Origin: Eucalyptus grandis
Taxonomy: Eukaryota > Streptophyta > Magnoliopsida > Myrtales > Myrtaceae
Length of the DNA stretch: 64,000 nucleotides
Assembly: GCF_016545825.1 (NCBI RefSeq)
Contig: NC_052613.1
Coordinates: 40,902,112-40,966,111 of the forward strand
Direction: 5' to 3'
The number at the start of each line of letters is the position of its first letter. The stretch's first letter is position 1. Position numbers and translations under genes: made by a program. Positions 21,482 through 32,130 of the stretch are shown one piece after another. Under the pieces are notes generated by a model. It made no database searches, had not been told where the DNA came from, and was given only the letters and a program-made list of their open reading frames with translations.

Positions 21482-24400
21482 GGACATGGCAGACTTACAT
21501 TATGAAAGACCAGAGTGTGTGGCAAAAAATTGATAAGAATTCTCCTATTGAATATGCCACGACAATTTCAATTAAGCCTCCAACCGCTTTCAAAATGCTT
21601 GGAGACTTCACCTATTTGGAACCAAGTATATAGATAGTACAGAAGTCCTCTTAGCTGTCCCCCAAGTTTTACCATAAGCAATTTTTGAAAGTTGTCCTAA
21701 TCAGCTGTGATAATTAAGGGATTCTATTGTGCAAAATGAGGCTACAAGTATGGTGGGTCGATGCCTCATCCAAATTGCGAAATCCCGCGGCATCCATAGC
21801 ATCAACATAATTAGGGACAGGTGCTCTTTTGAAAGCTTTTAGTAACCTTGACACCGTATAACTTTTGTCAAATTATTGTTGTTTAAAACTTTTGTGTAGA
21901 CTTTAGATAGCAAGGGTGTGTGTGGGTTTGCTTTTATTTCTCTTTTCAGTGATCTACCCTAACCATTGCTAGCAAGCCTCTTTTTTTTTTTTTTTTTTGC
22001 CCCCTGCGGGAAAGCATTGAGCTCTTGTCTACTTAGCTTCTAAAGTAACTTTGGATGGTTACACAGCCCGAATTCTATTTGAAATTCAAGCTCTATGATG
22101 ACAAGTTGGAACTCTTTGGGGACTGAATTACTTGTGGCAACTTTGTCTTTTCCTGTTCTAATTACGAACCTTGCTGGTGGACTAAAAGTTATGAACAATT
22201 GCCAGATGCACAAATATGTTGATTATGTTTGGTTGTGGCAGTGATATATCAATTTACAAATTGAAAAATGTGCCAAAATATTCAGCATTCTCATATCTCA
22301 GGTTTTTATGGAAGATGGTGTGATTGACAAAGATCTCTTGCATTGAAAAACAAGGAGAAGTGGATCTTGAGCTTGTGTTACTGTAGCTGACCCTTTCAAA
22401 CTTAAAGTAACACGGAGTGTGATCACTTATTCGAGGAAATTATAATCTCTGGCTAGGTGCTATAATGGGCAGGAATCTATGAGGCTAACTGAGCATTAGT
22501 TCATGCATTGGCATGCAAGAATGGTTCTGTTATGAGGGCATTTTGAGAAACTGATTATGTTGAACTTATCAAAGAAAGTAAGACAATACTTTAGGTTGGT
22601 TTTGGTACATCAACTAACATCCTTCAATCTGCCAATATAAAGATGAGGTCTTGTGATGGGGTAACATGTATAGGAAAGATTAGAAGGACTTTCTTTTTGA
22701 ATCTATTGAAGGCAAAGGCAGTTAATTGAAGTGTGAAGTGAAAAGATATGTTTCTGCATTGCTCATCAGAAGTGACTTGTTACTATAGATGATGCTTCTA
22801 CTATTTTTGCAGTCATCATGTGTTCTAGATGTTGATTGCTGGTATGTTTAGATCATCATACTACTGGGGCATTGGTAATTCCATCTTTTGTGGTTGCTGG
22901 TGGAAAATTACCTTTAGTATATCTAAGACCTCTCTTACTTTGCAACTTCCTGCAGTGATTTTTTAAATTCTGTGATGAGACACAAAAAAGGTCAGAAAAC
23001 ATTTTGCAGTGCTTGACACATTAATTTAGTAGAGCTCTCTTTAGCCAGCTCATTAGTTCCTATGTGACATCTAGGATGAATTTAGTAGAATTCGTAATTT
23101 CTTTTTCAACTTAGCAGTTAGCACTCCATTTCAGTAACTAAAATTGGTTTTTATTGGGCTTTCATGACCCTTTCTTTTCGTGACAAAGCTGGCTCTGATG
23201 AAGCAAAAGAGGCATTGAAGAAACTCGGTGCTGGGGAAGTGTTCACTGAGAGCCAATTAGAAGTAAAGAATGTCAAGAGTCTACCGGTATCATGCACCCA
23301 TTAACCCATTCTACTATATTCTCATGCATGGACACACATCCACGTTTAGCCATTGGCACTTGAGTTCTTTATTTACATCTAATTGACTTGAAACTAGGGT
23401 GATCTTTAAGAACCTGCCCTTGGATTAAACTGTGTTGATGGCAATGCTACTTCCTTGGTGATGAAATTTTTTAGGTGCAACAAGTGTTAAAGTAGTGTTG
23501 AGTGCTTCCCATATCTTTCCGAAGAGAGCTGATTTCGTTTTGTCCTTAGACGGGGAGAAACCATGGTGACATATGGTGGGATGTCTAAGAAACCAATTAC
23601 GGTATCAACTTCATCTTTCATCTTCGAGGTAAATTAAGAAGCGGCAAACTAAATTTTCCGCCTATGGTTATGAGGTTCTTTCAGTCAAGCCTTACAATTT
23701 GACTTGTCCATGTTTTGGTCTCGGTCTTGGTCAATGCCCTATGGTTTTATTTTTTGTCTAAACTTGGCCCAAAATCTCACTTTCAGTATTTGACGCAACC
23801 AAATTTGAGCAAAAAAAAATTATTCCTAGAGTCAAGACTAAGAGGAATGGTGTAAACCAATGCTTCCATATATTCAATCGCACAGGGAGTTTTTTTTTTT
23901 TTTGGGAGGGGGGAGGCAATGTAATTACCTGTTAAGAAATGAAGCAAAGTATGGATTGGTGAGAAAATCATGCACGTGAGATCAAGAGATTATCCACATT
24001 GATTTCTTAGGGCCAAAGAATCACTATCACTTGATCCCTTAATCGAAAGTAGTAACTGTAGCATAGCTCAGGCATCTTTAAGCCTGCAGTAGGTGCTGAA
24101 CATCGAAAGATAAACGTATACCCGTAGGAGGCGTTCTAATAAAAGATCTAGAGCAAAGAAGAAGGCATAGAAGCAATGGTTCTACTATTGTTTCCTTGAT
24201 TTCATTGTGATATCTCATGCTAAAGTTCAATTGTACCCATAGGAGGCGTTTTAGTAAAAGATCTAGAGCAAAGGCATAGAAACAACGATTCTATTATTGT
24301 CTCCTTCTTGATTTCACTGTGATATCTCATGTTCAATTGTACAGTCAGTACTGTTGACTTCTGGAATTAATTCCTAAATCATAAAGCACATCTTGAGTGT

Positions 24401-24771
24401 ACGATAATGGTTGTTATGGTTTGCAGGATCTTTCTTTTAGGGGATTTTGGCTGCATAATTGCATGAGTTCAAATGATGTGACAGAGTGCAGAAGAATGAT
24501 AGATCACTTGCTGGAACTAGTGCGTGATGGGAAGTTAAAATACGAGTATGTCTTTGGTAACACTACTCAAATTGCTGTATTTAGGTCTCCATATCTTTAT
24601 AGTAATATCCAATAGTCTGTATCGTCAAGATAGTGTGTTTCGATTGTGGATGCATATGAATTTCTGCAAAACTGTAGGACGGAGCTGGTTCCTTTTAGTG
24701 ATTTCCACATTGCACTGGATAAATCACTGGGGAAACTTGGAAGCCATCCTAAGCAAGTCTTAAAGTTCTAA
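21482..24771 (+). pseudogene. MECR: Mitochondrial trans-2-enoyl-CoA reductase (MECR-like), copy B
   Basis: Exons seen: 21482-21610 (GTWQTYIMKDQSVWQKID to FKMLGDF), 21719-21820 (DSIVQNEATSMVGRCLIQIA to IIRDR), 23187-23286 (AGSDEAKEALKKLGAGEVF), about 23410-23474 (LGLNCVDGNATSLVMKFFR), 23550-23628 (TMVTYGGMSKKPITVS), 24427-24545 (DLSFRGFWLHNCMSSNDV to KLKYE) and 24678-24771 (TELVPFSDFHIALDKSLGK to VLKF, stop TAA). The last three exons are clean. Problems: no exon encodes the N-terminal 150 or so residues, the donor after MLGDF is CC rather than GT, NGAT is NEAT in the nucleotide-binding region, and the acceptor before AGSDEA reads AA where AG is expected. It lies divergent from HAD. Family identity is firm; function is very unlikely. 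Confidence 0.88.
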
Positions 24772-25135
24772 GGCTACTGAATATTAAGGGCAGTGAAAAG
24801 ATGGAAAAATTATGCATCGTATTCTTCAAACGATCAGCTTGTTCTGAAGTTCCCATACGCGAGATCAACCCAACACGATAACTATGTATTATTTCCATTA
24901 TTATAATTATTATTTTATCTTTGCATAAGTTATGCATCTTTTTCTGTTGAGGTCCCTCTTGTTGCGGCTTATTTTCAGCAATTTCCATTCTGAATTTGTT
25001 TTGCATCAAGCCTTCCAATCTAAAACTAATCTTGTGCTCTGCTAAAACATGAGGTCCATCTGCTCAATTTGGAGATCCAAACATCGGCCCTTTATGGTAT
25101 TGGAACGGTCCGGAAAGTTTTCAGATTTTGCCAAT

Positions 25136-25800
25136 TACAATTCTCATATACATGTAAGAAGGAACATTGGGATACTTACCAAAAATCATGTAAGCAAGAT
25201 CGCGTGCGCTGAGAAAAGAGCAAGAAGAACCATAAATCACGTGATCCATCTAATTCAGATGGGATGCGGACTGCCTTCAAGGAAAGTCATACATTAAACA
25301 CGATAAACAAAATCAAGTGAAGACTAGTGAATGGAAGTTACTTTTTGAGATAAGGAAAACACACAATGGAAAGATCGTGTCAGCTTCCGAAGAATTGGCG
25401 ATTGTTCAGTAATCACAGAAAGAAAGGGTATCTTTTGTCTAGACAATGTCGAGAACCGCACTCCTTTCTCAATACAAAGTCGACCACGTCCCCACAGTAT
25501 CCACCACTTGCATGGGGTAAACATAAAAGAGTTCAACCAAGATGAGAGATTTTCAAATTCATTTTCAACCTTGAAAAATTTAGAGAGAAAACAAATTCTC
25601 CGTAAAAGTGGCTTTCCATTATGCACGGCTTTGAAATACTAACATTTTGCTAGGCCGAAGAGGGAAAGGGTTCATTCAATCATGTTTCATCCCACCAAGT
25701 TAGAATCTACAGATCACCTAGAGCATAGCAAATCAAGGTATATTTAAAGTCATGTTTGGTTAATGGTCAGGGAATCATGAAAGGAATCCCAAACTGTAAA
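25136..25800. repeat. Duplicated block copy D, short 5' piece
   Basis: A third tandem start of the block follows directly after B. It matches 15894-16560 and 8289-8930 and stops shortly after the start of the PIF-like element. Confidence 0.8.
25447..25516 (-). pseudogene. HAD hydrolase last exon, copy D
   Basis: On the minus strand the exon reads VVDTVG and then changes frame to WSTLY-stop, where the other copies read VVDTVEDVVDFILRK. The acceptor side TGCAAGTG is also altered. No other HAD exon is near. Confidence 0.8.
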
Positions 25801-25824
25801 ATCACAGAGGACAATAGTTGGAAA

Positions 25825-25940
25825 AATGTCCAGGGATCTTATGTGGTCCTTCATTCTGTTTCTATCCCTAGTTTTTTGTTATTCGCTTTGTATATGTTGA
25901 CTAGAGACGCATTCCATTTCTCACATGTACAATATGATTA
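25825..25940 (-). repeat. Inverted internal piece of the PIF-like element
   Basis: Plus-strand sequence here (GTTTCTATCCCTAG region) matches the reverse complement of about 9050-9140 within the PIF-like element of copy A. In block D the element's left end is therefore followed directly by an inverted internal segment. Confidence 0.65.
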
Positions 25941-26540
25941 TTATGTCAAGAGATGGGCTTCATTCGGTGAGCAAAGGTCAACATGGAATTCTTGTGACTT
26001 CAGCCTAAGAATAGAATTTCTGAATCAATCTAGTAATTTATTTTTTGTTTATTTCACGAAAATAATTATTTAATAATAAATATTTTCCTAAAAATAATTA
26101 TTTATATCGCTCAAAATAATTATTTAATAATAAATATTTTTATTATCTATAATAACTTATATTTAAATATTTTTTCATAAAAAATGAAAATATTTTTAGT
26201 TTGTTTATTTTTATAAGCAATATAAATGATTATATTTAGGAAGAATATTTTATTAATCATTCTCTTAATCAAAGATACACTCCTATTATGTCTGTGCTAT
26301 AGTCCCATCTTCTTTCTCGATTGAATTAATTAATCACCCAGGCCAAAAGTGAAGCAAAATCTTTCGGGCTCTAAATAGGCAATAATACTCTAACGGCTTT
26401 TCATCGGCCAACATTTAGTTATTCTCAAGGACCAATACCATCTGTTTTTATGGTCGTCGTAGTCAAAAAGGGGATTGGAAATTAGAACACCTTTTAAAGG
26501 AAGGAGATTATGTAAAGCCAAAAGAAGCAACATGGATGGA
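25941..26540. other. AT-rich sequence, no gene
   Basis: Strongly AT-rich, with ATAATTATTTAATAATAAAT present twice near 26065 and 26118. No gene or known element is recognised. Confidence 0.5.
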
Positions 26541-27605
26541 CCATTTTCTTAGCCGGAGCGTCAACAAACGGAGAAAATTATGGAGATGCAATCCTCCTCA
26601 GATGATGGTTTAACAGTGTACTAAGCACCGGCCAACGGAAGAGTGTGATCATCATCTTTTAAGGAGACAATGAATGATTAGATAGCCTTGTTGATGACAT
26701 GGAAGTGACAAGCGGTACTTCTACTGTAGCATTTACATTTGGAAAAAGATGGGACTCCGTTATATTCTTTTCTACCTAAGGGTCAAGGGAGAGAATTAAA
26801 TTCCCTCCCCCCCCCCCCTCCGCTCCTTCTCTCCAAAAAAAAAACAAAAGAGCCTATTGACTTGTCTCTCCTATTGAGTGCTTAAATCAGAGGATTAATA
26901 TCTTAAAAATCCAAAATTTATATATTTGTAATAAATTTACCCAAAATTGATTTTTTTACCATTTAAAACCCTAAATTAGTATACATTTAACAAATTTATC
27001 TCAGACTGATATACTTATGATAAATTTACCCTATGTTAGTTTTCGTTAAATTTTAATGTCGAATTATTAAATTAAATGACACGTGACAGTTGACTGATAT
27101 ACCAATTAGGAATTTTACTCTCCATTTGTCACAATTTATAGTTTTTGTGATTTTTTTGTGGTATTAATCAAATTTAACATGAGGTATATTTGTTACAAAT
27201 GTACCGGTTTGAGATTTTTGGCGGTCGAATAAATTAGTTTGGGGCAAATTTTTCATAAATATACTAGTTTAGGATTATTTTTTTTCAGTCGGGTAAATTT
27301 GTCATGAGTGTACCAATTTGGGGTTTTTCATGGTCAAAAAAATAATTTGGGGTAAATTTATCATAGGTATACCAGTTTGGGATTTTTTAGGGTATCAACC
27401 CTAAATCAGAAGAAAACCAGCGTCGTTTTATCGCGTCACGGTATTGTTGTTAGAGTTAAACAATTGGAAATGAGTGGAGCACCATGTTAGAAAATTCTAC
27501 AAGACTTAGCTGATATTTTATTGCATTTTTCCTCATAAGTTTACGACTATATTAATTTAGTCAAGAAATTTAAACATTGATAGGTTCAGGCTTCAATATA
27601 ATAAT
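26541..27605. repeat. Diverged half-unit of the tandem array, left outlier
   Basis: 26560-26770 matches the second half of the array units (for example 31430-31600), and 27415-27540 matches 31915-32050. A MITE splits it at 26891-27401 and a C-run lies at 26807-26818. No TIR fragment precedes it. It seems to be an old relative that escaped homogenisation. Confidence 0.75.
26891..27401. mobile_element. MULE-type MITE with long inverted ends
   Basis: The first and last about 55 bp are imperfect inverted repeats (AGGATTAATATCTTAAAAAT versus the complement of the end, AGGGTTGATACCCTAAAAAA). TAAATCAG occurs on both sides (26883-26890, 27402-27409), with the ninth base differing. The right half also has several repeats of a GGGGTAAATTTGTCAT-like motif. 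There is no coding capacity. Confidence 0.75.
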
Positions 27606-30600
27606 ATTAGGATAGATTGTGCAATTATCCTGAAATATGACAATTCAATTTTTTCAACCCCATGCTCACACTCAACTCAATGCAATATATATACTCGCAT
27701 CAAACTCAATTCAACTCTAACATTAAAAACTAAATTACAGTGTAAACCTTCTAACTCCATCTCAAGTTCTCATAAAAAAAATCAAAAATAATGATTATTT
27801 TCAAATGTCCTTAGTAAAAATCTTTAAATTATTAACAGGATTGCAAGTCACGTGATTGTAATATTACGAAATTTGACACCTCCAACAATAGCAACCCATA
27901 TTGTTAGGTTCAAATCCATAAAAGAGGGGGCGAAGTGCTTTTATATATATTTAAAAATATTGATCTTTCTAGAACCAGCCCCTATTTATTTTTTTTATAT
28001 GCAATTAAACTGGTAATTTGTAAAAAGGAACTTATAGAATTTAGGGAAAGAGAAATTGCAAAAACTCTTTATAGAGTTTCAATTAGGATATGCCTTCTCT
28101 TCCTTCTAGCCATAGCAGCCCAGTCAAGTTGAAATCCACTACTTGAGCCAATAGTGCAAATGCCAAGAACTTTTGTACCGCGTGGACTCAACTCCTTCGA
28201 TGGCTATGTCACTATAGACTAAATAACTATTAGATCTCTTTCAACAGCTATTCTCGCACCTTGTGCACACGGTATGGTAGACATATTTTCCCAAAATTAT
28301 CAACCACACTTCTTAGTGTTTACAAGTAATTATTCACACACTTCGTCTCTTACCTAAACAATTGTATTCTCTCTAAGTACAACCACTTCTTCCGTGTGTA
28401 TACAAATGATTTCGGCACCCGCTAACTTTGAGGATCAAAACTCAATTGACTACAAACGCTCAATGTGCTTTGATTTTTCTTGTTGCAAGAGCACTCGATG
28501 ACAAGCTACGTTTTACTTGTGGTTTGTCCTTCTAGGCCTCCAATAAAACCTCTCATGTTTCAAGTGTTCAATTCAAGTTGATTGTAGAATGAGTTTCACT
28601 TCATCACGCAAAAAAGAGACGTTAGAAGGGATATCTAGAAATAATTAGCAAATGGAAAAATTATAATGATAAAGAGAGCGGGCAGAAGTTGGTAAGTTTA
28701 CAAATTTACTACAATGTTGTGAGATCATTATGGCATTTGCAATTTATATACGAAGATTGTAAAATTTCTGAAGAGTTGGTTATTCACTAATTCATTTCGA
28801 AGCCGACAAATTTCTAATGGTACTGTTAAGTTGTTGATAGGTTATTTGGCAATAAAATTGATGGTCATGTTTTTCTTTTATCGACTGCAATAAAATTGTG
28901 GGACCCAGCTAACATCAATAAATAGAAGAAAGAAAAGTCAAAAAAGCAAAAAGGAATAGAGAGAGAGGCTCCTTGTTCGTAAGATCAAGAAAGACGAGTC
29001 GATTGACTTTATTTATTCAAAACCTTCTCCAAATTACCTTTCGTTTCTCTTATTATAATCAGGATTTCTTGCTTCACTTATGTTAATTTACTTTTATGAT
29101 GATAGAACCTTTGTGTATAGTGAAAGTTTTTGGACTGTTTGTGATTTTTTTAGCATAGAATTTTATGTGTAAAAATTGCTTGTCTTTTTTTAATTATTTT
29201 GGCATTATATTAACTCATTACAAGATTGTACTGTAGGAATATATTGCCAGTTATTATTGAAATTGAGTCGATTTTGGTCACATTTAATCTTGGGAGGAGA
29301 AATTAATTCTGAATTAGGTTAATTTTTGATGAATTGTTGCCGGTTCACTCCAACTATGTATCAATAATTTTGGAAATCCATCAAGAAAGGGAAAATTTCC
29401 GCACTTTCCTTTGACTGACCCTGCACTCAATGCCGAAAGCTTGCGTCAGCCGCACCTTTGATTTTTGGTCTCATCGACCAAGAGCATTTGATTTGATGGT
29501 CTTCGTCGTTGTGAAAAAAATATGATTACTGTCCCAATCGCGTCCTGATCGGCATCTTTGATTTATGGTCTTCGTCGTCATGAAAAAATATGATTTCTAT
29601 CCCAATCGCGTCCTCATCGGACTCTTCGATTTTTTTTTTTGTCTCACCGGCCAATAGCGTTTGATTTTATGGTCTCCATCGCCGTGAAAAAAATATGATT
29701 TCTGTCCCAATCGCGTCCTCATCGGCACCTTTGATTCTTTTTATCTCATCGGCCAATAGTATTTGATTTTATGGCCTTCGTCGTCGTGAAAAAAATATGA
29801 TTTCTGCCCCAATCGTGTCATCATCGGCCCATGACATCTTTTACTTGCTTTTCCCAGAACCACTCCATTGTTGCCTCGAACGTGTTGACGCAGCTACGTT
29901 CCACGACTTGTAGCCATTTCGTATTGACCTATCAAAGGGATGATCCAGTCAAAAATGTTGTCCAGCAAATTCCTTGTTCTCCCCCACTTTTTTAAGTTGA
30001 TAATTTTATGCTCAAATGAAAATCCTAATTAGCTACTCCTGATCAAATATTGATATTTCCCTCTCCTCTTTCAATATAGTCCAATTCAGTCGATAGCAAA
30101 GAGAAAAGAGGGCATGTCTCGATAACAATTATAGAGCGCTTCTGTCCGTACCATGTTTAGAGATCATTAGCAAATGAAATATCTAACATAATAAGGAGAG
30201 CGAGTAGATTGGTATCAACTTCAATTGAACACTGCAATTTGGTACCATCGTGTGCAAATTTGAGTTCAGAAAAGGTCCACTCAGAACAGTTCAAGTTCAA
30301 GTTAAAGAGATCTTTTTGAGATCTGTTTCTTTATTTGTTTATTAAAGTTAAACAGAACAAGCCGGCTATGTTGGGCGTGGAATACGCGTTTCCAAATATC
30401 AATTCCTCCCTTCCCTCTCCCTCGACAGACATTTTTTTTCATCGCATCTACAAATTCCACAGTAACACACTCCTCATTATCGTCAGTCAATTTCATCTAT
30501 TTTCATAAAATTTTAAGAATTCGAATGGTATGTTCACCAAGCAATTTTGGTCTTTTGTTTACTTCGATTCTCATGGACTAATAGCATTTGATTTTATGGT

Positions 30601-30690
30601 CTTCGTAGTAAAATACTATGACTTTCTGATTCAACCATGTTCTCGCAGACCCATGGCATTTAAAGTGGTTTTCTTATAACCACTCCATTA
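27606..30690. repeat. Spacer block Z, copy 1
   Basis: 27606-28600 is collinear with 42438-43400, and 28500-30120 with 57200-58920. No gene is supported; short frames are not kept between the copies. It lies between the left outlier half-unit and the first TIR unit, in the position where the array units have nothing, so it was lost from the amplified unit. Confidence 0.8.
29455..29860 (+). repeat. Minisatellite of about 95 bp, four copies
   Basis: Each repeat contains GATTTTATGGTCTTCGTCGT, a run of A followed by TATGATTTCT, and CCCAATCGCGTCCTCATCGG. Repeat length varies by T-run and a small deletion. A single copy lies at about 30585-30650 and a parallel set at 58350-58660. Confidence 0.85.
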
Positions 30691-30783
30691 CTTTGTTAAG
30701 AACATCCAGTCAGAGAGAGAGAAAGAGAGAGATCCACCAAGCAGAGCAAGCTACTGCTATGGTGAGCTCAGATGAAAGAACGT

Positions 30784-30945
30784 CATGGGGAGCAAATACC
30801 AAGTATTTCTAAGCTTTAGAGAACTCGACATTAGACTCAGTGACTTCCTCTACCATAGCTTAACTTATGTTGGGAATATGTGCCTTTGGAGATCGAAGAG
30901 CTACGTGTTGGTGAAAGGATTGACGGATTGCTTCAACGAGTGATC
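30784..30945 (+). pseudogene. TIR-domain fragment of a TNL resistance gene (founder copy)
   Basis: An ATG at 30784 opens a short frame MGSKYQVFLSFRELDIRLSD, then FLYHSLTYVG, which is the start of a plant TIR domain (beta-A YxVFLSFRG and following helix). TIR domains of TNL receptors act in immune signalling. The frame drifts after FLYHSLTYVG and stops at about 30942; downstream bases still show later TIR blocks (ERIDGLLQ, DDSKIY, RTYVSSP) in other frames up to about 31060. No NB-ARC or LRR follows. A GA-rich leader lies before it at 30712-30732. Confidence 0.85.
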
Positions 30946-32130
30946 AATGACTCCAAGATCTACATACCCATCTTCGTTCGAACTTATGTTTCAAGCCCAT
31001 GTGTTTTCGCGAGCACACGCAGATTGTAGAATAATCCAAATCAAAAGGCAATAAAGCGGTATTTCACCCGCAACAAGGCCCAAGTGAGGCTAGCCTCACC
31101 CAAATCTAGGAGAAGCCACCTTGCTCGTGACCCTCGCCAACCACTACAAGGAATCCAATGAGGAAGAAGAGGAAAAAGAAAAGAAAAAAGGAAAGTTTAA
31201 TTAAAAATTTAGAAAAAATAAAAATAAAAATTGTCATGTCAATGTTAGTCAAACAATCGACGTCCACACTAGTCGATCAAAATTAATCGGATGAACTGAA
31301 TTGATATCAATGTAAAAAAATTTATGATTGAATTAATTTAATTAGAATATTTATAATTGAATTAATATCAATACTATAGATTTAGGGCTTTATTGATCAT
31401 TTTTCATAGCTATCCCATCAACAAACAAACAAACGGAGAAAATTATGGAGATGCAGGTGCCTTGAGCGCCAGCCAACAGAAGCACGTGATCATCATCTTT
31501 TAACAAGAAAATGAATGATTGGATAGCCTCGTTGATAACAAGGAAGTGACAAGTGGTAATTCCACTAGGGCATCTACTTTCGGAAAAGGATGGATTCCCC
31601 CTTCTTCTTCTTCTTTTCTGACGGCCCAGGAACCTTGTACAGCCGACAGCCGGCCGAGCAAACCTAGGGTGACACTAGTGAAGGACCCACCACCCTGGCG
31701 CCACACTTAACACCCCAAAGGCATACGCTGGGTTTCGAATCCTTCCGTCCTGGGCAGACTTCGCGAAGGCTCTTATCCAGCGTAACCACCACAAGCGGTG
31801 GTCCCCTTTTTTCTTTTGTACATTAGCTTACGGTAAAGCGCCAATGAGAGCATTAAATTCCAAAAAAAGAAAAAAGGCCTATTCACTTATGTCTTTGGTC
31901 GGTGCTTAAATCATGTCACGGTGTTGTCGTTATACTTAGACAATCGAAAATGATTGAAGTGCCATATTAGATAAATTCGACGGGACTTAGCTGAAATCTT
32001 TTATTGCATTATTTCTGATAAGTTTAAGATTACATTGATACAATTAAAGAGTTTATACCTTCGTAGTTTCAAATTTCGTTAAAACAATTTTGAACTTTCC
32101 AACACTCCATTACTTTGTTAATGGAGAAAA
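30797..32130 (+). repeat. Array unit 1
   Basis: First of ten head-to-tail units; the phase is set at TACCA of the TIR start. It is the most diverged unit and carries a SINE-like insert at 31603-31809. Without the insert it is about 1127 bp. Only this unit keeps the upstream ATG of the TIR fragment. Confidence 0.92.
31603..31809 (-). mobile_element. SINE-like insertion in unit 1
   Basis: Units 2-10 have only a short T-rich tract here. The insert, read on the minus strand, has a possible A box (TGGTTACGCTGG), a B box (GATTCGAAACCC) about 45 bp later, and ends in AAAGAAGAAGAAG. This order fits a tRNA-derived SINE. No clear target duplication can be read in the T-rich surroundings. Confidence 0.5.

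Larger units (their letters stand above)
15894..25135. repeat. Duplicated block copy B (HAD-MECR block)
   Basis: This is the most complete copy of the block. HAD occupies the minus strand of its left half and MECR the plus strand of its right half, with the two 5' ends facing each other around 20640-21480. It has one internal deletion, near 20513, that removed HAD exons 1 and 2. Confidence 0.85.

Noticed and set aside
25756..26073. 105-codon plus frame
   Set aside because: It crosses the inverted element segment and AT-rich sequence; no support from other copies.
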